Positions 1 to 11,306 are shown, counted from the stretch's first letter. The stretch: DNA of 64,000 bases from Pseudomonas botevensis (GCF_019145475.1 NZ_JAHTKI010000009.1:224674-288673), one strand, 5' to 3'. The notes: generated by a model not told the origin, from the sequence alone. Translations and numbers: made by a program.

Positions 1-430
1 GCAGCCAGCGAGTGAAGTAATAGATCACCCCTGGAAAGAAGCCGGCCTCGGCCACGCCGAGCAGAAATCGCAGGATATAGAAGTGGGTTTCGTTCTGGAT
101 GAACGCCATGCCGGCGGCCACCAGGCCCCAGGTGAGCATGATCCGGGTCAGCCAGATCCGTGCGCCGACCTTTTGCAACAACATGTTGGAAGGGACTTCG
201 AACAGCGCGTAACCGATGAAGAACAGACCGGCGCCGAAACCATAGGCGGCGGCACCGATGCCCAGGTCGTGTTCCATGTGGGTGCGGACGAAGCCGATGT
301 TCACCCGGTCAATGTAATTGACGATGAACATGATCACGAACAGCGGCAGGATGTGGCGTTTGACTTTGGAAATGGCCGAGGACAGCGCTGAGTCGACGCC
401 CTCGTTCATCCCGGTAATGGATGTTTTCAC
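1..430 (-). CDS. MFS transporter of the anion:cation symporter family, N-terminal part
   Basis: This is the N-terminal 143 codons of a major facilitator transporter; the gene runs off the left edge. Visible are a basic N-terminus, a first membrane helix around LPLFVIMFIVNYIDRVNIGF, and two more helices ending at GVAEAGFFPGVIYYF. The DRVN and GxAEAGFFPG motifs are typical of the ACS group, which takes up hexuronates, glucarate, tartrate and similar acids. The GTG start at 430 is chosen because GGGAG lies 8 bases upstream; an ATG at 409 is the alternative. It diverges from the GntR regulator at 798, which probably controls it. The substrate cannot be told from this fragment. Confidence 0.85.
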   Translation of the reverse strand, partial: MKTSITGMNEGVDSALSSAISKVKRHILPLFVIMFIVNYIDRVNIGFVRTHMEHDLGIGAAAYGFGAGLFFIGYALFEVPSNMLLQKVGARIWLTRIMLTWGLVAAGMAFIQNETHFYILRFLLGVAEAGFFPGVIYYFTRWL

Positions 431-512
431 TGGATTTTCTCCCACTCGTTATTTTTATGCGGGGTGCGGCTGGATGTTGCTTTGTTGATAGACATCATAC
501 AACTAGATTTTT

Positions 513-523
513 TTGTCCTACAA
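513..523. promoter_or_regulatory. Candidate GntR/FCD operator 1
   Basis: TTGTCCTACAA is an inverted repeat that fits the TNGTNNNACNA pattern bound by FadR-subfamily GntR regulators. It lies 83 bases upstream of the MFS start, in the 367-base divergent region. A weaker half site (CATACAA) lies at 496-502. Confidence 0.5.
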
Positions 524-700
524 GGTTGGTGAGCCAATCAAATTTTTCTGTATGGGATGTTTTTTATGCTTTTTTGATTTGATTGTGCCGTTTTATGGGG
601 CTGTTGTGGGTTTTGTAGGCGACGTCTTGCGGTGGGCTTTCTTCAGGATGTTTCATGGGAAAGTAGATCTTTGAGCCGGGATTTGTAAGTTTCTTGAATG

Positions 701-711
701 TTGTCATACAA
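701..711. promoter_or_regulatory. Candidate GntR/FCD operator 2
   Basis: TTGTCATACAA repeats the TTGTNNNACAA pattern of the site at 513-523 and lies 87 bases upstream of the regulator's start. Two copies of one palindrome flanking a divergent promoter region suggest that the regulator controls both itself and the transporter. Confidence 0.55.
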
Positions 712-797
712 GTTGAGGCGTATTTCCACGCAGATTTCACTCAATGCTCAAGCCTCGCGGTGCTACGATCCGAAAGCCCCGTCCACCGGAACCGACC

Positions 798-1514
798 ATG
801 CAAGAAGACCTCGACGCCCCGGCGCGCAAGCGCAGCCACAGCCTGGCCCACGACCTGGTGGAAAAACTGGCCCAGAGCATCCTGCTCGGCCAGATGCTGC
901 CGGGGGACAAGTTGCCTTCGGAAAACTCGATCGTTCAGGAGCACGGTGTCAGTCGCACGGTGGTGCGCGAGGCGATTTCCAAGTTGCAGGCTTCAGGTCT
1001 GGTGGAGACGCGTCACGGCATCGGCACGTTTGTCATCGAGCGTGCGCCGGAGCAGGGCTTGCGACTGAATGTCGACACGGCGCTGGGGGTGCGCAGCATT
1101 CTGGAATTACGCATGGGTCTGGAAACCCAGGCAGCGGCGCTGGCGGCGCAACGCCGGACCGAGCAACAGCTGGTGCAGATGCGTCAGGCCCTGGACGACT
1201 ATCAGCGCCTGCTCGCCAACAACGACAGTTGCGTCGAGGCCGACCGGCGCTTTCATCTGTTGATCGCCGAGGCTACCGGCAATGCCTGTTTCACTGAAAT
1301 CACCCAGCATCTGGGCAACGCCATGATTCCGCGCACCCGGGTCAATGCCGCCGAGCGGGGGGCGACGGACTTGAGCAAGCTCGGGCAACTGGCCAATCTG
1401 GAACACGAGGCGATTCTCAACGCGATCAAGCGTCAGGACCCGGACGCTGCCCGCGCGGCAATGTGGCTGCACCTGACCAACAGCCGCGACCGGTTCTCGG
1501 CGGGAGATGCCTGA
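798..1514 (+). CDS. GntR-family regulator, FadR subfamily (FCD domain)
   Basis: A 238-residue DNA-binding regulator. Residues about 10-75 form the GntR winged helix, with the usual LPSENSIVQEHGVSRTVVREAISKL-type core; residues about 95-225 form the all-helical FCD ligand domain (LELRMGLETQAAALAA near its start, DRRFHLLIAEATGN with the metal/ligand-binding Asp and His, and a further conserved His near HEAILNAI). The ATG at 798 is preferred over one at 744, because the extra 18 residues are Arg/Pro-rich and unlike the family. FCD regulators usually respond to a sugar acid or other carboxylate and repress a neighbouring catabolic or transport gene, here the divergent MFS gene. Two TTGTNNNACAA palindromes lie between them. 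Confidence 0.88.
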   Translation: MQEDLDAPARKRSHSLAHDLVEKLAQSILLGQMLPGDKLPSENSIVQEHGVSRTVVREAISKLQASGLVETRHGIGTFVIERAPEQGLRLNVDTALGVRSILELRMGLETQAAALAAQRRTEQQLVQMRQALDDYQRLLANNDSCVEADRRFHLLIAEATGNACFTEITQHLGNAMIPRTRVNAAERGATDLSKLGQLANLEHEAILNAIKRQDPDAARAAMWLHLTNSRDRFSAGDA

Positions 1515-1522
1515 CCACAGTG

Positions 1523-1616
1523 CTTCGTGGGAGTGGGCTTGCCCACGAAGGCATCGGCACATACAACTGCATCATCGACTGACCTGGCGCATTCGCGAGC
1601 AAGCCCGCTCCCACGG
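1523..1616. repeat. REP doublet (REPIN) between gntR and the GGDEF-EAL gene
   Basis: Two copies of the Pseudomonas REP core (GTGGGAGNGGGCTTGC then CGAA) face each other at 1523-1550 and about 1586-1616. Each can fold as a hairpin. Such inverted pairs are mobilised by RAYT transposases encoded elsewhere. They sit between two convergent gene ends, a usual location. Confidence 0.85.
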
Positions 1617-1641
1617 GGCTCGGAGCAATGTGGGCGCGAGG

Positions 1642-4600
1642 TCAGTTCAGCAGTCCCTTCAAGCCTTCCAGCGGTAGCGGGCGGCTGTGCAGGTAGCCTT
1701 GGTACAAGTGGCAGCCCAGGCCTTGCAGGAACGCCAGTTGTTCCGGGGTTTCCACGCCTTCGGCGATGACTTCCAGTTCCAGGCTGCGGGCCATGGCGAC
1801 GATGGCGCGAATGATTTCGGCGTCGTTGGGGTCGGTGGTGGCGTCGCGGATGAACGACTGATCGATCTTCAGCGTGTCCACCGGCAAGCGCTTGAGGTAG
1901 GTCAGCGATGAATAACCGGTGCCGAAATCGTCCATGGCGAAGCTCACGCCGAGCTTCTTCAGGCGGCGCATTTTGCTGATGGTGTCGTCCAGGTTCTGAA
2001 TGACGATGCCTTCGGTGATTTCCAGTTTCAGCAGCGAGCAGGGCAGGCCATGGCTGCTCATGCTGTGTTCGATGCGTTCGGCGAAATCGTTCTGGCGGAA
2101 CTGGCGCGGGCTGATGTTCACGCACAGGGTGAAATTCAGCGGATCGACCAGGCCTTCGGCAATCAGGTTTTTGAACGCGCAGCAGGCCTCGTCGAGAATC
2201 CAGGTGCCGACTTCGAGGATCAGGCCGCTGTCTTCCAGCACTTTGATGAATTCCCCCGGCGATTGTGCGCCGAGTTCCGGATGGTTCCAGCGCACCAGGG
2301 CTTCGGCGCCGATGATGCGATTGTCCTGAGCGTCGATCTGCGGTTGGTAATGCACGTCGAATTCGCCACGGGACAGCGCCAGGCGCAGGTCGGTTTCCAT
2401 GCGCAGCCGCTCGCTGGCCGCTTTCTGCATGGTGTTGTGGTACATCTGCGTGGTGTTGCGCCCGGAATCCTTGGCCCGGTACAGGGCAATGTCGGCGCGC
2501 TTGAGCAGGTCGGTCGGGGTCGAGCCGTGATCGGGAATCAGCGCCACACCGATGCTCGGTGTCACTTGCAGGCGCTGGCCGTCGAGGAACATCGGTTCCG
2601 AGAGCAGTTCGCGGATGGTGTCGGCCAGGGCGCGCACCTGGGTGCTGACTTCGTTGCGTGTGCCCTCCAGACCACTGAGCAGCACCACGAATTCATCGCC
2701 GCCGAGGCGGGCAACGGTGTCTTCCATGCGCACGCTGGCTTCGAGTCGCGCGGTGATGATTTTCAGCACGGTGTCGCCAACCGGGTGGCCCAGCGAGTCG
2801 TTGATGTGCTTGAAGTGATCCAGGTCGAGAAACAGCAATGCGCCGCGCAGGTTGTGGCGTTTGAGCAGGGCGATCTGCTGGCTCAGGCGGTCCATCAGCA
2901 AGGCGCGGTTGGGCAGGTTGGTCAGCGGGTCGTGATAGGCCAGGTGGCGGATCTGCGCTTCGGCGTTTTTCAGCAGGCTGACGTCCCGGGCGGTCAGCAG
3001 CAGGCACGCGGTTTCGTTGAGGGTGATCGGCTCGACCGAGACTTCCACGGTCAATATTTCTCCGCGCTTATTGCGCCCAAGCATCTCCTGGTGATGAACG
3101 CGGCCCTTGATCTGCAATTCGGCGAGCAGCGCCGAGCGTTGTTTTTCCTCGGCCCAGATGCCGACCTGATACACGGTCTTGCCCACCACTTCATCGGCGC
3201 GATAACCGGTGAGGCGGCAGAAACCGTCGTTGACCTCCAGATAACGCCCGGTGTCGCGTTCGGTGATGGTGATCGCGTCGGGGCTGGAGTGGAACGCCTT
3301 GGCGAACTTCTCTTCGCTGGCCTTGAGTGCCGCTTCCGAGCGTTGTTGCTGGGTGATGTCGCGCAGGGTGGTGACGATGCACGGTTGGTTGCCGACGCTG
3401 ATCTGTCGGCTGGAAATCACGCAGGTCAGCGACTGGCCGTCCTTGTGCTGGACGATGATCGCGACATTGCTCAGGCCTTGTTCGCGGATCACCCGTTCGA
3501 TGCGTTGCAGGCTTTTCGCCGAGGCGTCCCACAGGCCGATTTCTTCGGCGGTGTGGCCGATCACGTCGTGGGTGGTCCAGCCGAAGGTCTGGGTGAAACT
3601 GGAGTTGATCTCGATGAATTCGCCAGTGTCCTGGCGGGTCACGCAGATCGGGTCGGGGCTGACCTGGAACAGCGTGGCGAATTTCTCTTCCGAGGCTTCG
3701 AGGCGCTGTTCGCGTTCGACCTGATCGGTGATGTCCAGCAAGGTGCCGGCCATGCGCAGTGGCATGCCCTGGTCGTCGCGGTAGAGGCGGGCACGGCTTT
3801 CCAGATAGCGCGAGCTGCCGTCCGGCAGTTGAACGCGATAGGTCAGTTGATAGTTGCCTGCCGGGCCTTCGCGCAGGCTGCGATAAGCGTTGCGCATGGT
3901 GTCGCGCTCTTCGCCGGGCACGCCTTCGAAAAACTCCTCGAAGGGTTCGTGGAAGGGTTTCGGGTCCAGCCCGTGCAATTGCGCGGCCCGCGCCGAGCCG
4001 TAGAGCATGCCGCTGGGAATGTGCCAGTCCCAGGTGCCCAGTTGCGCCGAATCCAGCGCCAGGTCGAGGCGTTCCTGGCTGTCCTTGAGGGCCAGTTCCG
4101 CCGCTTTGCGCTCGGTGGTGTCGAGAAAAGTGCTGAGCAGGTACGGCTGGCCTTCGAGTTCGACCTTCTGTGCGCTGAGAATGCCGTCGTGAACCTGGCC
4201 GTTGCTGGCGCGAAATTGCACCTCCATGCTGATCAGTTCGCCCTTGGCCTTGGTCTTCTTGACCAGTTCCGCGCGCTGCTCGGGATGTACCCACAGGCCC
4301 AGCTCCAGGGTGGTGCGACCGATGGCGTTCTGCACCGGCCAGCCGAACAGGCTTTCGAAATACTGGTTGGCTTCGCTGATCAGGCCGTCTTCCTGGCGCG
4401 TCAGCAACACCATGTTCGGACACAGATGAAACAGCGTGGCGAAACGTTTCTCCGAGCTGCTGAGCGCCTGTTCCCGTTGCCTTTGGTGGGTGATTTCCCG
4501 GATCACCCCGATCATTCGGGGCCGGCCATGCTTGTCGGGCAGCAGGCTGCCGTTGATCTCCAGCCAGTGCAGGCTGCCGTCGGGCCAGCGGATGCGATGG

Positions 4601-4920
4601 TGCATCGCCTGTTCCAGCGGCGCGCCGGCAATCACCGCGTGGAACGCGCGAATGGTTTTTGCCCGGTCTTCCGGGGGCAGCAGGTCGAGATATTCCAGAT
4701 CTTCGGGCAGGGGTTGCCGTGGGTCGAAGCCGAACAACGCCTGGGTGCCGCGTGACCAACTGATCTGCCCGCGCTCGATGTCCCAATACCAGGCGCCGAG
4801 GCGGGCGCCATTGAGCGCCGCGAGCAATTGCGGCGCACTTTCCCAACTCTGCTCGGAACGCCGTGGATCAATGGCCTGAATACGCGGCATCGGCGGAATA
4901 CGGTCAACAGATTTCGGCAT
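1642..4920 (-). CDS. Multi-PAS GGDEF-EAL cyclic-di-GMP turnover protein
   Basis: A 1092-residue soluble signalling protein with no membrane segment. Five PAS/PAC repeats fill roughly residues 30-660; repeats two, four and five start with closely similar SEKRFATLF / SEEKFATLF / SEEKFAKAF helices. A GGDEF domain (about 665-830) has an intact RLGGDEF active site, and an RMED motif five residues before it fits the inhibitory I-site (RxxD). The EAL domain (about 845-1090) keeps GAEALVRW and DDFGTGYSS, so both synthesis and hydrolysis of c-di-GMP are possible. The many PAS domains imply redox, oxygen or small-ligand sensing. The gene stands alone. Net activity cannot be predicted; many such fusions act mainly as phosphodiesterases. 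Confidence 0.93.
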   Translation of the reverse strand: MPKSVDRIPPMPRIQAIDPRRSEQSWESAPQLLAALNGARLGAWYWDIERGQISWSRGTQALFGFDPRQPLPEDLEYLDLLPPEDRAKTIRAFHAVIAGAPLEQAMHHRIRWPDGSLHWLEINGSLLPDKHGRPRMIGVIREITHQRQREQALSSSEKRFATLFHLCPNMVLLTRQEDGLISEANQYFESLFGWPVQNAIGRTTLELGLWVHPEQRAELVKKTKAKGELISMEVQFRASNGQVHDGILSAQKVELEGQPYLLSTFLDTTERKAAELALKDSQERLDLALDSAQLGTWDWHIPSGMLYGSARAAQLHGLDPKPFHEPFEEFFEGVPGEERDTMRNAYRSLREGPAGNYQLTYRVQLPDGSSRYLESRARLYRDDQGMPLRMAGTLLDITDQVEREQRLEASEEKFATLFQVSPDPICVTRQDTGEFIEINSSFTQTFGWTTHDVIGHTAEEIGLWDASAKSLQRIERVIREQGLSNVAIIVQHKDGQSLTCVISSRQISVGNQPCIVTTLRDITQQQRSEAALKASEEKFAKAFHSSPDAITITERDTGRYLEVNDGFCRLTGYRADEVVGKTVYQVGIWAEEKQRSALLAELQIKGRVHHQEMLGRNKRGEILTVEVSVEPITLNETACLLLTARDVSLLKNAEAQIRHLAYHDPLTNLPNRALLMDRLSQQIALLKRHNLRGALLFLDLDHFKHINDSLGHPVGDTVLKIITARLEASVRMEDTVARLGGDEFVVLLSGLEGTRNEVSTQVRALADTIRELLSEPMFLDGQRLQVTPSIGVALIPDHGSTPTDLLKRADIALYRAKDSGRNTTQMYHNTMQKAASERLRMETDLRLALSRGEFDVHYQPQIDAQDNRIIGAEALVRWNHPELGAQSPGEFIKVLEDSGLILEVGTWILDEACCAFKNLIAEGLVDPLNFTLCVNISPRQFRQNDFAERIEHSMSSHGLPCSLLKLEITEGIVIQNLDDTISKMRRLKKLGVSFAMDDFGTGYSSLTYLKRLPVDTLKIDQSFIRDATTDPNDAEIIRAIVAMARSLELEVIAEGVETPEQLAFLQGLGCHLYQGYLHSRPLPLEGLKGLLN

Positions 4921-4988
4921 TGTTAAGGGGCCTTGGGCTGGTTTGGGCGTTTGGCACGGGGATCGCAGCTCTATAGGAGTAGCACAAG

Positions 4989-5879
4989 TCAGCCGTGAGT
5001 CCCTGGCAGATCGATTTGTGCATCCAGCAAGGCCATAAAGGCCCGTGCCGCGTTCGACAGCGTCCGTTCGGTGTGCAGGATATAGCCTAGCTGGCGACTG
5101 AGCTGTATGCCCGGCAAAGGTATCCGCGCCACCTGGTCGTCGAGCATGGTGCGCGGCAGGACGCTCCAGGCCAGGCCAATGGAGACCATCATCTTGATGG
5201 TTTCCAGATAGTTGGTGCTCATGGCGATGTTCGGCGTCAGGCCCTGGGCCTCGAACAGGCGCTGGACGATATGGTGGGTAAAGGTGTTGCCGCCGGGAAA
5301 AACCGCCGGATGACCGGCGATGTCCGCCAGATTGACCGCGCCGTTATTGATCAGCGAGTGCTCCGGGGCGACCACGAAATCCAGCGGGTCGTCCCATACC
5401 GGGGTGGCCTTGACCAGTGCGTGAGGGTCCGGAGCCAGCGTAATCACCGCCAGTTCGGCCCGGCCGTGGAGAATTTCCTCGTAGGCCACTTCCGAATCGA
5501 GGAACTGAATATCCAGCGCAACCTGTGGGTAGCGGCGAGTGAACTCCCTTAATAAGGGCGGCAGGCGGTGCAAGCCGATGTGGTGACTGGTGGCCAAGGT
5601 CAGGCGGCCGCTGACCTCGCCGGTCAGGTTGGTCAGGGCGCGGCGGGTGTCGTCCAGCACGTTGAGAATCTGGTAAGCCCTTGGCAGCAAGGCCCGGCCG
5701 GCCTCGGTCAGGCCGACTTCACGGCCCAGCCGATCGAACAGCCGCACCTTCAATTGCTGTTCCAGGCCGGCGATGCGTTTGCTGATTGCCGGTTGCGTCA
5801 GGTGCAGGCGCTCGCCGGCACCGGAGAAGCTGCCGGTTTCGGCAATCGCGATAAAGGCATTGAGATTGGCCAGATCCAT
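4989..5879 (-). CDS. LysR-family transcriptional regulator
   Basis: A 296-residue LTTR. Residues 1-60 form the winged helix (DLANLNAFIAIAETGSFSGA, then LHLTQPAISKRIAGLE); residues about 90-290 form the periplasmic-binding-like effector domain. It is divergent from leuC with a 140-base gap that contains AT-rich sequence, and this pairing is common in Pseudomonas. LysR proteins often control the divergent neighbour, so control of leuCD is an inference. The effector is unknown. The ATG at 5879 matches the family N-terminus. Confidence 0.9.
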   Translation of the reverse strand: MDLANLNAFIAIAETGSFSGAGERLHLTQPAISKRIAGLEQQLKVRLFDRLGREVGLTEAGRALLPRAYQILNVLDDTRRALTNLTGEVSGRLTLATSHHIGLHRLPPLLREFTRRYPQVALDIQFLDSEVAYEEILHGRAELAVITLAPDPHALVKATPVWDDPLDFVVAPEHSLINNGAVNLADIAGHPAVFPGGNTFTHHIVQRLFEAQGLTPNIAMSTNYLETIKMMVSIGLAWSVLPRTMLDDQVARIPLPGIQLSRQLGYILHTERTLSNAARAFMALLDAQIDLPGTHG

Positions 5880-6019
5880 GGTCGTATTCCAGTTGGTTAT
5901 TCAAAGCATAAAAAATATGAATTTGAGTTATTCAATCTAACCTCATAGGATCGACCTCACAAGCCAAAGGGATATAGAAAAGCCCAGGGCATAGAAACAA
6001 GCTGATGAGGAAACGTCTG

Positions 6020-7450
6020 ATGGCCGGCAAAACGCTCTACGACAAGCTCTGGGATTCGCATTTGGTCAAACAGCGCGACGATGGCTCCGCGCTGATCTAC
6101 ATCGACCGTCACATCATCCATGAAGTGACCTCGCCGCAAGCCTTCGAAGGCCTGCGTCTGGCCGGGCGCAAGCCATGGCGCATCGATGCCAACATCGCGA
6201 CCCCGGACCACAACGTACCGACCACCCCGGAGCGCAAGGGCGGCATCGAAGCCATTGCCGACCAGGTCTCGCGTTTGCAGGTTCAGACCCTCGATGACAA
6301 CTGTGATGAGTACGGCATCGTCGAGTTCAAGATGAACGACGTCCGCCAGGGCATCGTCCACGTCATCAGCCCGGAGCAGGGCGCGACCTTGCCGGGCATG
6401 ACCGTGGTCTGCGGCGACTCCCACACCTCGACCCACGGCGCCTTCGGTGCCCTGGCGCACGGTATCGGCACTTCCGAGGTCGAGCATGTGCTCGCCACCC
6501 AGTGCCTGGTCGCCAAGAAAATGAAGAACATGCTTGTGCGTGTCGAAGGCCAGTTGCCGTTCGGCGTGACCGCCAAGGACATCGTCCTCGCCGTAATCGG
6601 CAAGATCGGCACCGCCGGCGGTAACGGCCATGCCATCGAATTCGCTGGCAGCGCGATCCGCGACCTGTCCGTCGAAGGCCGCATGACCATCTGCAACATG
6701 TCCATCGAAGCCGGCGCCCGTGTGGGTCTTGTAGCGGCAGACGAAAAGACTGTGGAATACGTCAAGGGTCGTCCATTCGCCCCGAAAGGCGCGCAATGGG
6801 ACGCAGCGGTCGAGTCCTGGAAAGACCTGGTGTCCGACGCCGACGCCAAATTCGACACCGTGATCGAGCTCGACGCCGCGCAGATCAAGCCGCAAGTCAG
6901 CTGGGGCACGTCGCCGGAAATGGTTCTGGCCGTTGACCAGAATGTGCCGGATCCGGCCAGGGAAATGGATCTGGTCAAGCGCGATTCGATCGTCCGCGCC
7001 TTGAAGTACATGGGGTTGAGCGCCAATCAGGCGATCACCGACATTCAGCTCGACCGCGTGTTCATCGGTTCCTGCACCAACTCGCGGATCGAAGACTTGC
7101 GCGCGGCGGCGGAGATTGCCAAGGGCCGCAAGGTCGCCTCGACCATCAAGCAGGCGATTGTGGTGCCGGGTTCGGGTCTGGTGAAGGCTCAGGCTGAAGC
7201 CGAAGGTCTGGACAAGATTTTCCTCGAGGCCGGTTTCGAATGGCGCGAGCCGGGCTGCTCGATGTGCCTGGCGATGAACCCGGACCGCCTGGAGTCCGGC
7301 GAGCATTGCGCCTCGACCTCCAACCGTAACTTCGAAGGCCGTCAGGGCGCCGGTGGCCGTACCCATCTCGTCAGCCCGGCCATGGCCGCCGCAGCGGCAG
7401 TGAACGGTCGTTTCATCGACGTTCGTGAATTGATTCAGGGAGCACAGTAA
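6020..7450 (+). CDS. leuC: 3-isopropylmalate dehydratase, large subunit
   Basis: 476 residues, the usual length. With LeuD it isomerises 2-isopropylmalate to 3-isopropylmalate in leucine synthesis, in the cytoplasm. The aconitase-type 4Fe-4S cluster ligands are seen as one Cys in [14 protein letters not shown] and the pair in [28 protein letters not shown] is also conserved. The ATG at 6020 is chosen because GAGGA lies 9 bases before it; the ATG at 6005 has no such site. leuD follows after two bases, so the two are co-translated. Confidence 0.98.
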   Translation: MAGKTLYDKLWDSHLVKQRDDGSALIYIDRHIIHEVTSPQAFEGLRLAGRKPWRIDANIATPDHNVPTTPERKGGIEAIADQVSRLQVQTLDDNCDEYGIVEFKMNDVRQGIVHVISPEQGATLPGMTVVCGDSHTSTHGAFGALAHGIGTSEVEHVLATQCLVAKKMKNMLVRVEGQLPFGVTAKDIVLAVIGKIGTAGGNGHAIEFAGSAIRDLSVEGRMTICNMSIEAGARVGLVAADEKTVEYVKGRPFAPKGAQWDAAVESWKDLVSDADAKFDTVIELDAAQIKPQVSWGTSPEMVLAVDQNVPDPAREMDLVKRDSIVRALKYMGLSANQAITDIQLDRVFIGSCTNSRIEDLRAAAEIAKGRKVASTIKQAIVVPGSGLVKAQAEAEGLDKIFLEAGFEWREPGCSMCLAMNPDRLESGEHCASTSNRNFEGRQGAGGRTHLVSPAMAAAAAVNGRFIDVRELIQGAQ

Positions 7451-7452
7451 CC

Positions 7453-8097
7453 ATGAAGGCTTTCACTCAGCACACCGGTCTTGTGGCGCCGCTGGATCGT
7501 GCCAACGTCGACACCGATCAGATCATTCCGAAGCAGTTCCTGAAGTCGATCAAACGCACCGGCTTCGGCCCGAACCTGTTCGACGAATGGCGCTACCTCG
7601 ATGTGGGGCAGCCGTATCAAGACAACTCCAAGCGTCCGCTGAACAAGGACTTCGTGCTCAACGCCGAGCGTTATCAAGGCGCCAGCGTATTGCTGGCCCG
7701 GGAGAACTTCGGTTGCGGCTCCAGCCGTGAACACGCACCGTGGGCGCTGGAAGAGTACGGTTTCCGCAGCATCATCGCGCCGAGCTACGCCGACATCTTC
7801 TTCAACAACAGCTTCAAGAACGGCTTGCTGCCGATCATCCTCACCGATGAAGAAGTCGACGAGTTGTTCAAGCAGGTCGAAGCCGAACCTGGCTATCAGT
7901 TGAAGGTTGATCTGCAGGCGCAGACCGTGACCCGTCCGGACGGCAAGTCCTACAGCTTCGAAATCGACGAGTTCCGCAAGCACTGCCTGCTCAACGGCCT
8001 GGACGATATCGGCCTGACCTTGCAGGACGGCGATGCGATTGCTTCGTTCGAAGCGGCGCATCGCAAGAGCCAGCCATGGTTGTTCCGCGACGCATAA
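7453..8097 (+). CDS. leuD: 3-isopropylmalate dehydratase, small subunit
   Basis: 214 residues. This is the swivelling domain that completes the LeuC active site. Conserved LeuD motifs are present: [14 protein letters not shown] near residue 20 and [19 protein letters not shown] near residue 80. It starts two bases after leuC, with GGGAGCA in the leuC end serving as its ribosome binding site. Confidence 0.98.
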   Translation: MKAFTQHTGLVAPLDRANVDTDQIIPKQFLKSIKRTGFGPNLFDEWRYLDVGQPYQDNSKRPLNKDFVLNAERYQGASVLLARENFGCGSSREHAPWALEEYGFRSIIAPSYADIFFNNSFKNGLLPIILTDEEVDELFKQVEAEPGYQLKVDLQAQTVTRPDGKSYSFEIDEFRKHCLLNGLDDIGLTLQDGDAIASFEAAHRKSQPWLFRDA

Positions 8098-8123
8098 GCA
8101 AGATTTGAGATTGATGTCGTCAA

Positions 8124-8163
8124 GGCCGGGTTCTTCGTGGGCGTGCTCGCGAAGAACCCGGCC
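8124..8163. repeat. 14-bp hairpin after leuD
   Basis: GGCCGGGTTCTTCG at 8124-8137 pairs perfectly with 8150-8163 around a 12-base loop whose GTGGGCGTGCTCGCG resembles a REP core. No T-run follows, so it is a single REP-like hairpin or a weak attenuator rather than a simple intrinsic terminator. Confidence 0.65.
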
Positions 8164-8200
8164 AGGCACCCAAAGCTTTGCCCTCAAAAGGATGTCCCCC

Positions 8201-8968
8201 ATGACCAGCACCGCCCAGCACAGTCAGGTTGTACAAAAGCAATTCGGTGAACAGGCCGCCGCCTACCTGAGCAGCGCCGTTCACGCTCAAGGCACCGAAT
8301 TCGCGCTGCTACAGGCTGAGGTGGCGGGGCAGGGCGAGGCTCGGGTACTGGACTTGGGTTGCGGCGCCGGCCACGTGAGTTTTCATGTGGCGCCACTGGT
8401 GAAGGAAGTCGTGGCCTACGACCTGTCGCAGCAGATGCTCGACGTGGTTGCGGCGGCTGCCGTGGATCGCGGCCTGGGCAATGTGACCACGGTCAACGGT
8501 GCCGCCGAGCGCCTGCCGTTCGCCGATGGCGAATTCGACTTCGTATTCAGCCGTTATTCGGCGCACCATTGGAGCGACCTCGGCCTGGCCTTGCGCGAAG
8601 TGCGTCGGGTACTGAAGCCGGGCGGTGTGGCGGCGTTCGTTGACGTGATGTCGCCGGGCAGCCCGTTGTTCGACACCTATCTGCAAAGCGTTGAAGTGCT
8701 GCGCGATACCAGCCATGTGCGCGATTATTGCGCCGGCGAGTGGCTGCGTCAGGTCAGCGAGGCGGGTCTGCATACCCGCAGCACCAGCCGTCAGCGCCTG
8801 CGTCTGGAGTACAGCAGTTGGGTCGAGCGCATGCGTACCCCCGAGGTGATGCGCGCGGCAATCCGCCAGTTGCAGCAGTCGATGGGCAACGAAGTGCGCG
8901 AATATTTTGAGATTGAGGCCGATGGTTCGTTCAGTACAGATGTACTGGTTCTGATGGCCGAACGCTAA
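8201..8968 (+). CDS. Class I SAM-dependent methyltransferase (UbiE/BioC-like)
   Basis: A 255-residue methyltransferase. The SAM-binding motif I is VLDLGCGAGHVSFHVA (about residues 49-64), followed by the acidic motif II strand (VVAYDLSQQML) and FDFVFSRYSAHHWSD with RRVLKPGGVAAFVDV, the Methyltransf_11 pattern. The ATG at 8201 has AAAAGGA upstream at good spacing; an ATG at 8192 is less well placed. It sits between leuD and leuB, in the same direction. Its substrate is unknown, and the position may reflect only operon packing. It resembles the family that methylates quinones, biotin precursors or small metabolites. Confidence 0.9.
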   Translation: MTSTAQHSQVVQKQFGEQAAAYLSSAVHAQGTEFALLQAEVAGQGEARVLDLGCGAGHVSFHVAPLVKEVVAYDLSQQMLDVVAAAAVDRGLGNVTTVNGAAERLPFADGEFDFVFSRYSAHHWSDLGLALREVRRVLKPGGVAAFVDVMSPGSPLFDTYLQSVEVLRDTSHVRDYCAGEWLRQVSEAGLHTRSTSRQRLRLEYSSWVERMRTPEVMRAAIRQLQQSMGNEVREYFEIEADGSFSTDVLVLMAER

Positions 8969-9025
8969 AAGCATTTTTCCGGGCGCGCCGGTCAGCGGCG
9001 CACCGACTGAAGACATGAGGAAAGC

Positions 9026-10108
<1,083 letters not shown>

Positions 10109-10174
10109 TCTCTGCGGCCCGCTGCGAAATTCAATACGAAGCAGCGGCCCACTTTTCAAGAAGGTGTAGTTGCG

Positions 10175-11287
10175 ATGAAACGTGTAGGTCTGATCGGTTG
10201 GCGCGGCATGGTCGGTTCCGTGCTCATGCAGCGGATGCTGGAAGAGCAGGATTTCGATCTTATCGAGCCGGTGTTTTTCACCACTTCCAATGTCGGTGGC
10301 CAAGGCCCGTCCGTGGGCAAGGACATTGCTCCGCTCAAGGACGCTTACAGCATTGAAGAGCTGAAGACCCTCGACGTGATCCTGACCTGCCAGGGCGGCG
10401 ACTACACCAGCGAAGTGTTCCCCAAGCTGCGCGAAGCCGGCTGGCAGGGTTACTGGATCGACGCGGCCTCGAGCCTGCGGATGAACGATGACGCGGTCAT
10501 CATTCTCGATCCGGTGAACCGCAAGGTCATCGACCAACAGCTCGACGCGGGCACCAAGAACTATATCGGCGGCAACTGCACCGTCAGCCTGATGCTGATG
10601 GGCCTGGGTGGTCTGTTCGAGGCTGGCCTGGTCGAGTGGATGAGCGCCATGACCTATCAGGCGGCCTCCGGTGCCGGCGCGCAGAACATGCGTGAACTGA
10701 TCAAGCAGATGGGCGCGACCCACGCCGCTGTCGCCGATCAACTGGCCGACCCTGCCAGCGCGATCCTCGACATCGACCGTCGTGTGGCCGAAGCCATGCG
10801 CAGCGACGCCTATCCAACCGAAAACTTCGGTGTGCCCCTGGCCGGCAGCCTGATCCCGTGGATCGACAAGGAACTGCCGAACGGTCAGAGCCGTGAAGAG
10901 TGGAAGGCCCAGGCCGAAACCAACAAGATCCTCGGTCGCTTCAAGAGCCCGATCCCGGTCGACGGCATCTGCGTGCGCATCGGCGCCATGCGCTGCCACA
11001 GCCAGGCGCTGACCATCAAGCTGAACAAAGACGTGCCGATCGCCGATATCGAAGGGCTGATCAGCCAACACAACCCTTGGGTCAAGCTGGTGCCGAACAA
11101 CCGCGAAATCAGCATGCAGGAGCTGAGTCCGACCAAGGTCACCGGCACCCTGAATGTTCCGGTGGGCCGTCTGCGCAAGCTGAACATGGGCTCGCAATTC
11201 GTCGGCGCGTTCACTGTCGGCGACCAACTGCTGTGGGGCGCGGCCGAGCCGCTGCGCCGCATGCTGCGGATCCTGCTCGAGCGTTGA
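10175..11287 (+). CDS. asd: Aspartate-semialdehyde dehydrogenase
   Basis: 370 residues. It reduces aspartyl phosphate to aspartate semialdehyde with NADPH, the branch point to lysine, diaminopimelate, methionine and threonine. It has the N-terminal [18 protein letters not shown] nucleotide-binding loop, the catalytic Cys in [14 protein letters not shown] (about residue 134) and the catalytic His in [12 protein letters not shown] (about residue 273). It is the Gram-negative type close to E. coli Asd. A strong terminator follows. Confidence 0.98.
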   Translation: MKRVGLIGWRGMVGSVLMQRMLEEQDFDLIEPVFFTTSNVGGQGPSVGKDIAPLKDAYSIEELKTLDVILTCQGGDYTSEVFPKLREAGWQGYWIDAASSLRMNDDAVIILDPVNRKVIDQQLDAGTKNYIGGNCTVSLMLMGLGGLFEAGLVEWMSAMTYQAASGAGAQNMRELIKQMGATHAAVADQLADPASAILDIDRRVAEAMRSDAYPTENFGVPLAGSLIPWIDKELPNGQSREEWKAQAETNKILGRFKSPIPVDGICVRIGAMRCHSQALTIKLNKDVPIADIEGLISQHNPWVKLVPNNREISMQELSPTKVTGTLNVPVGRLRKLNMGSQFVGAFTVGDQLLWGAAEPLRRMLRILLER

Positions 11288-11306
11288 TCGCCTGAAGCAA
11301 TCAAAG

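Noticed and set aside
2050..4755. A 901-codon open frame on the plus strand opposite the GGDEF-EAL gene
   Set aside because: It is the antisense shadow of a clear multi-domain gene in GC-rich DNA; no domain or binding site of its own.
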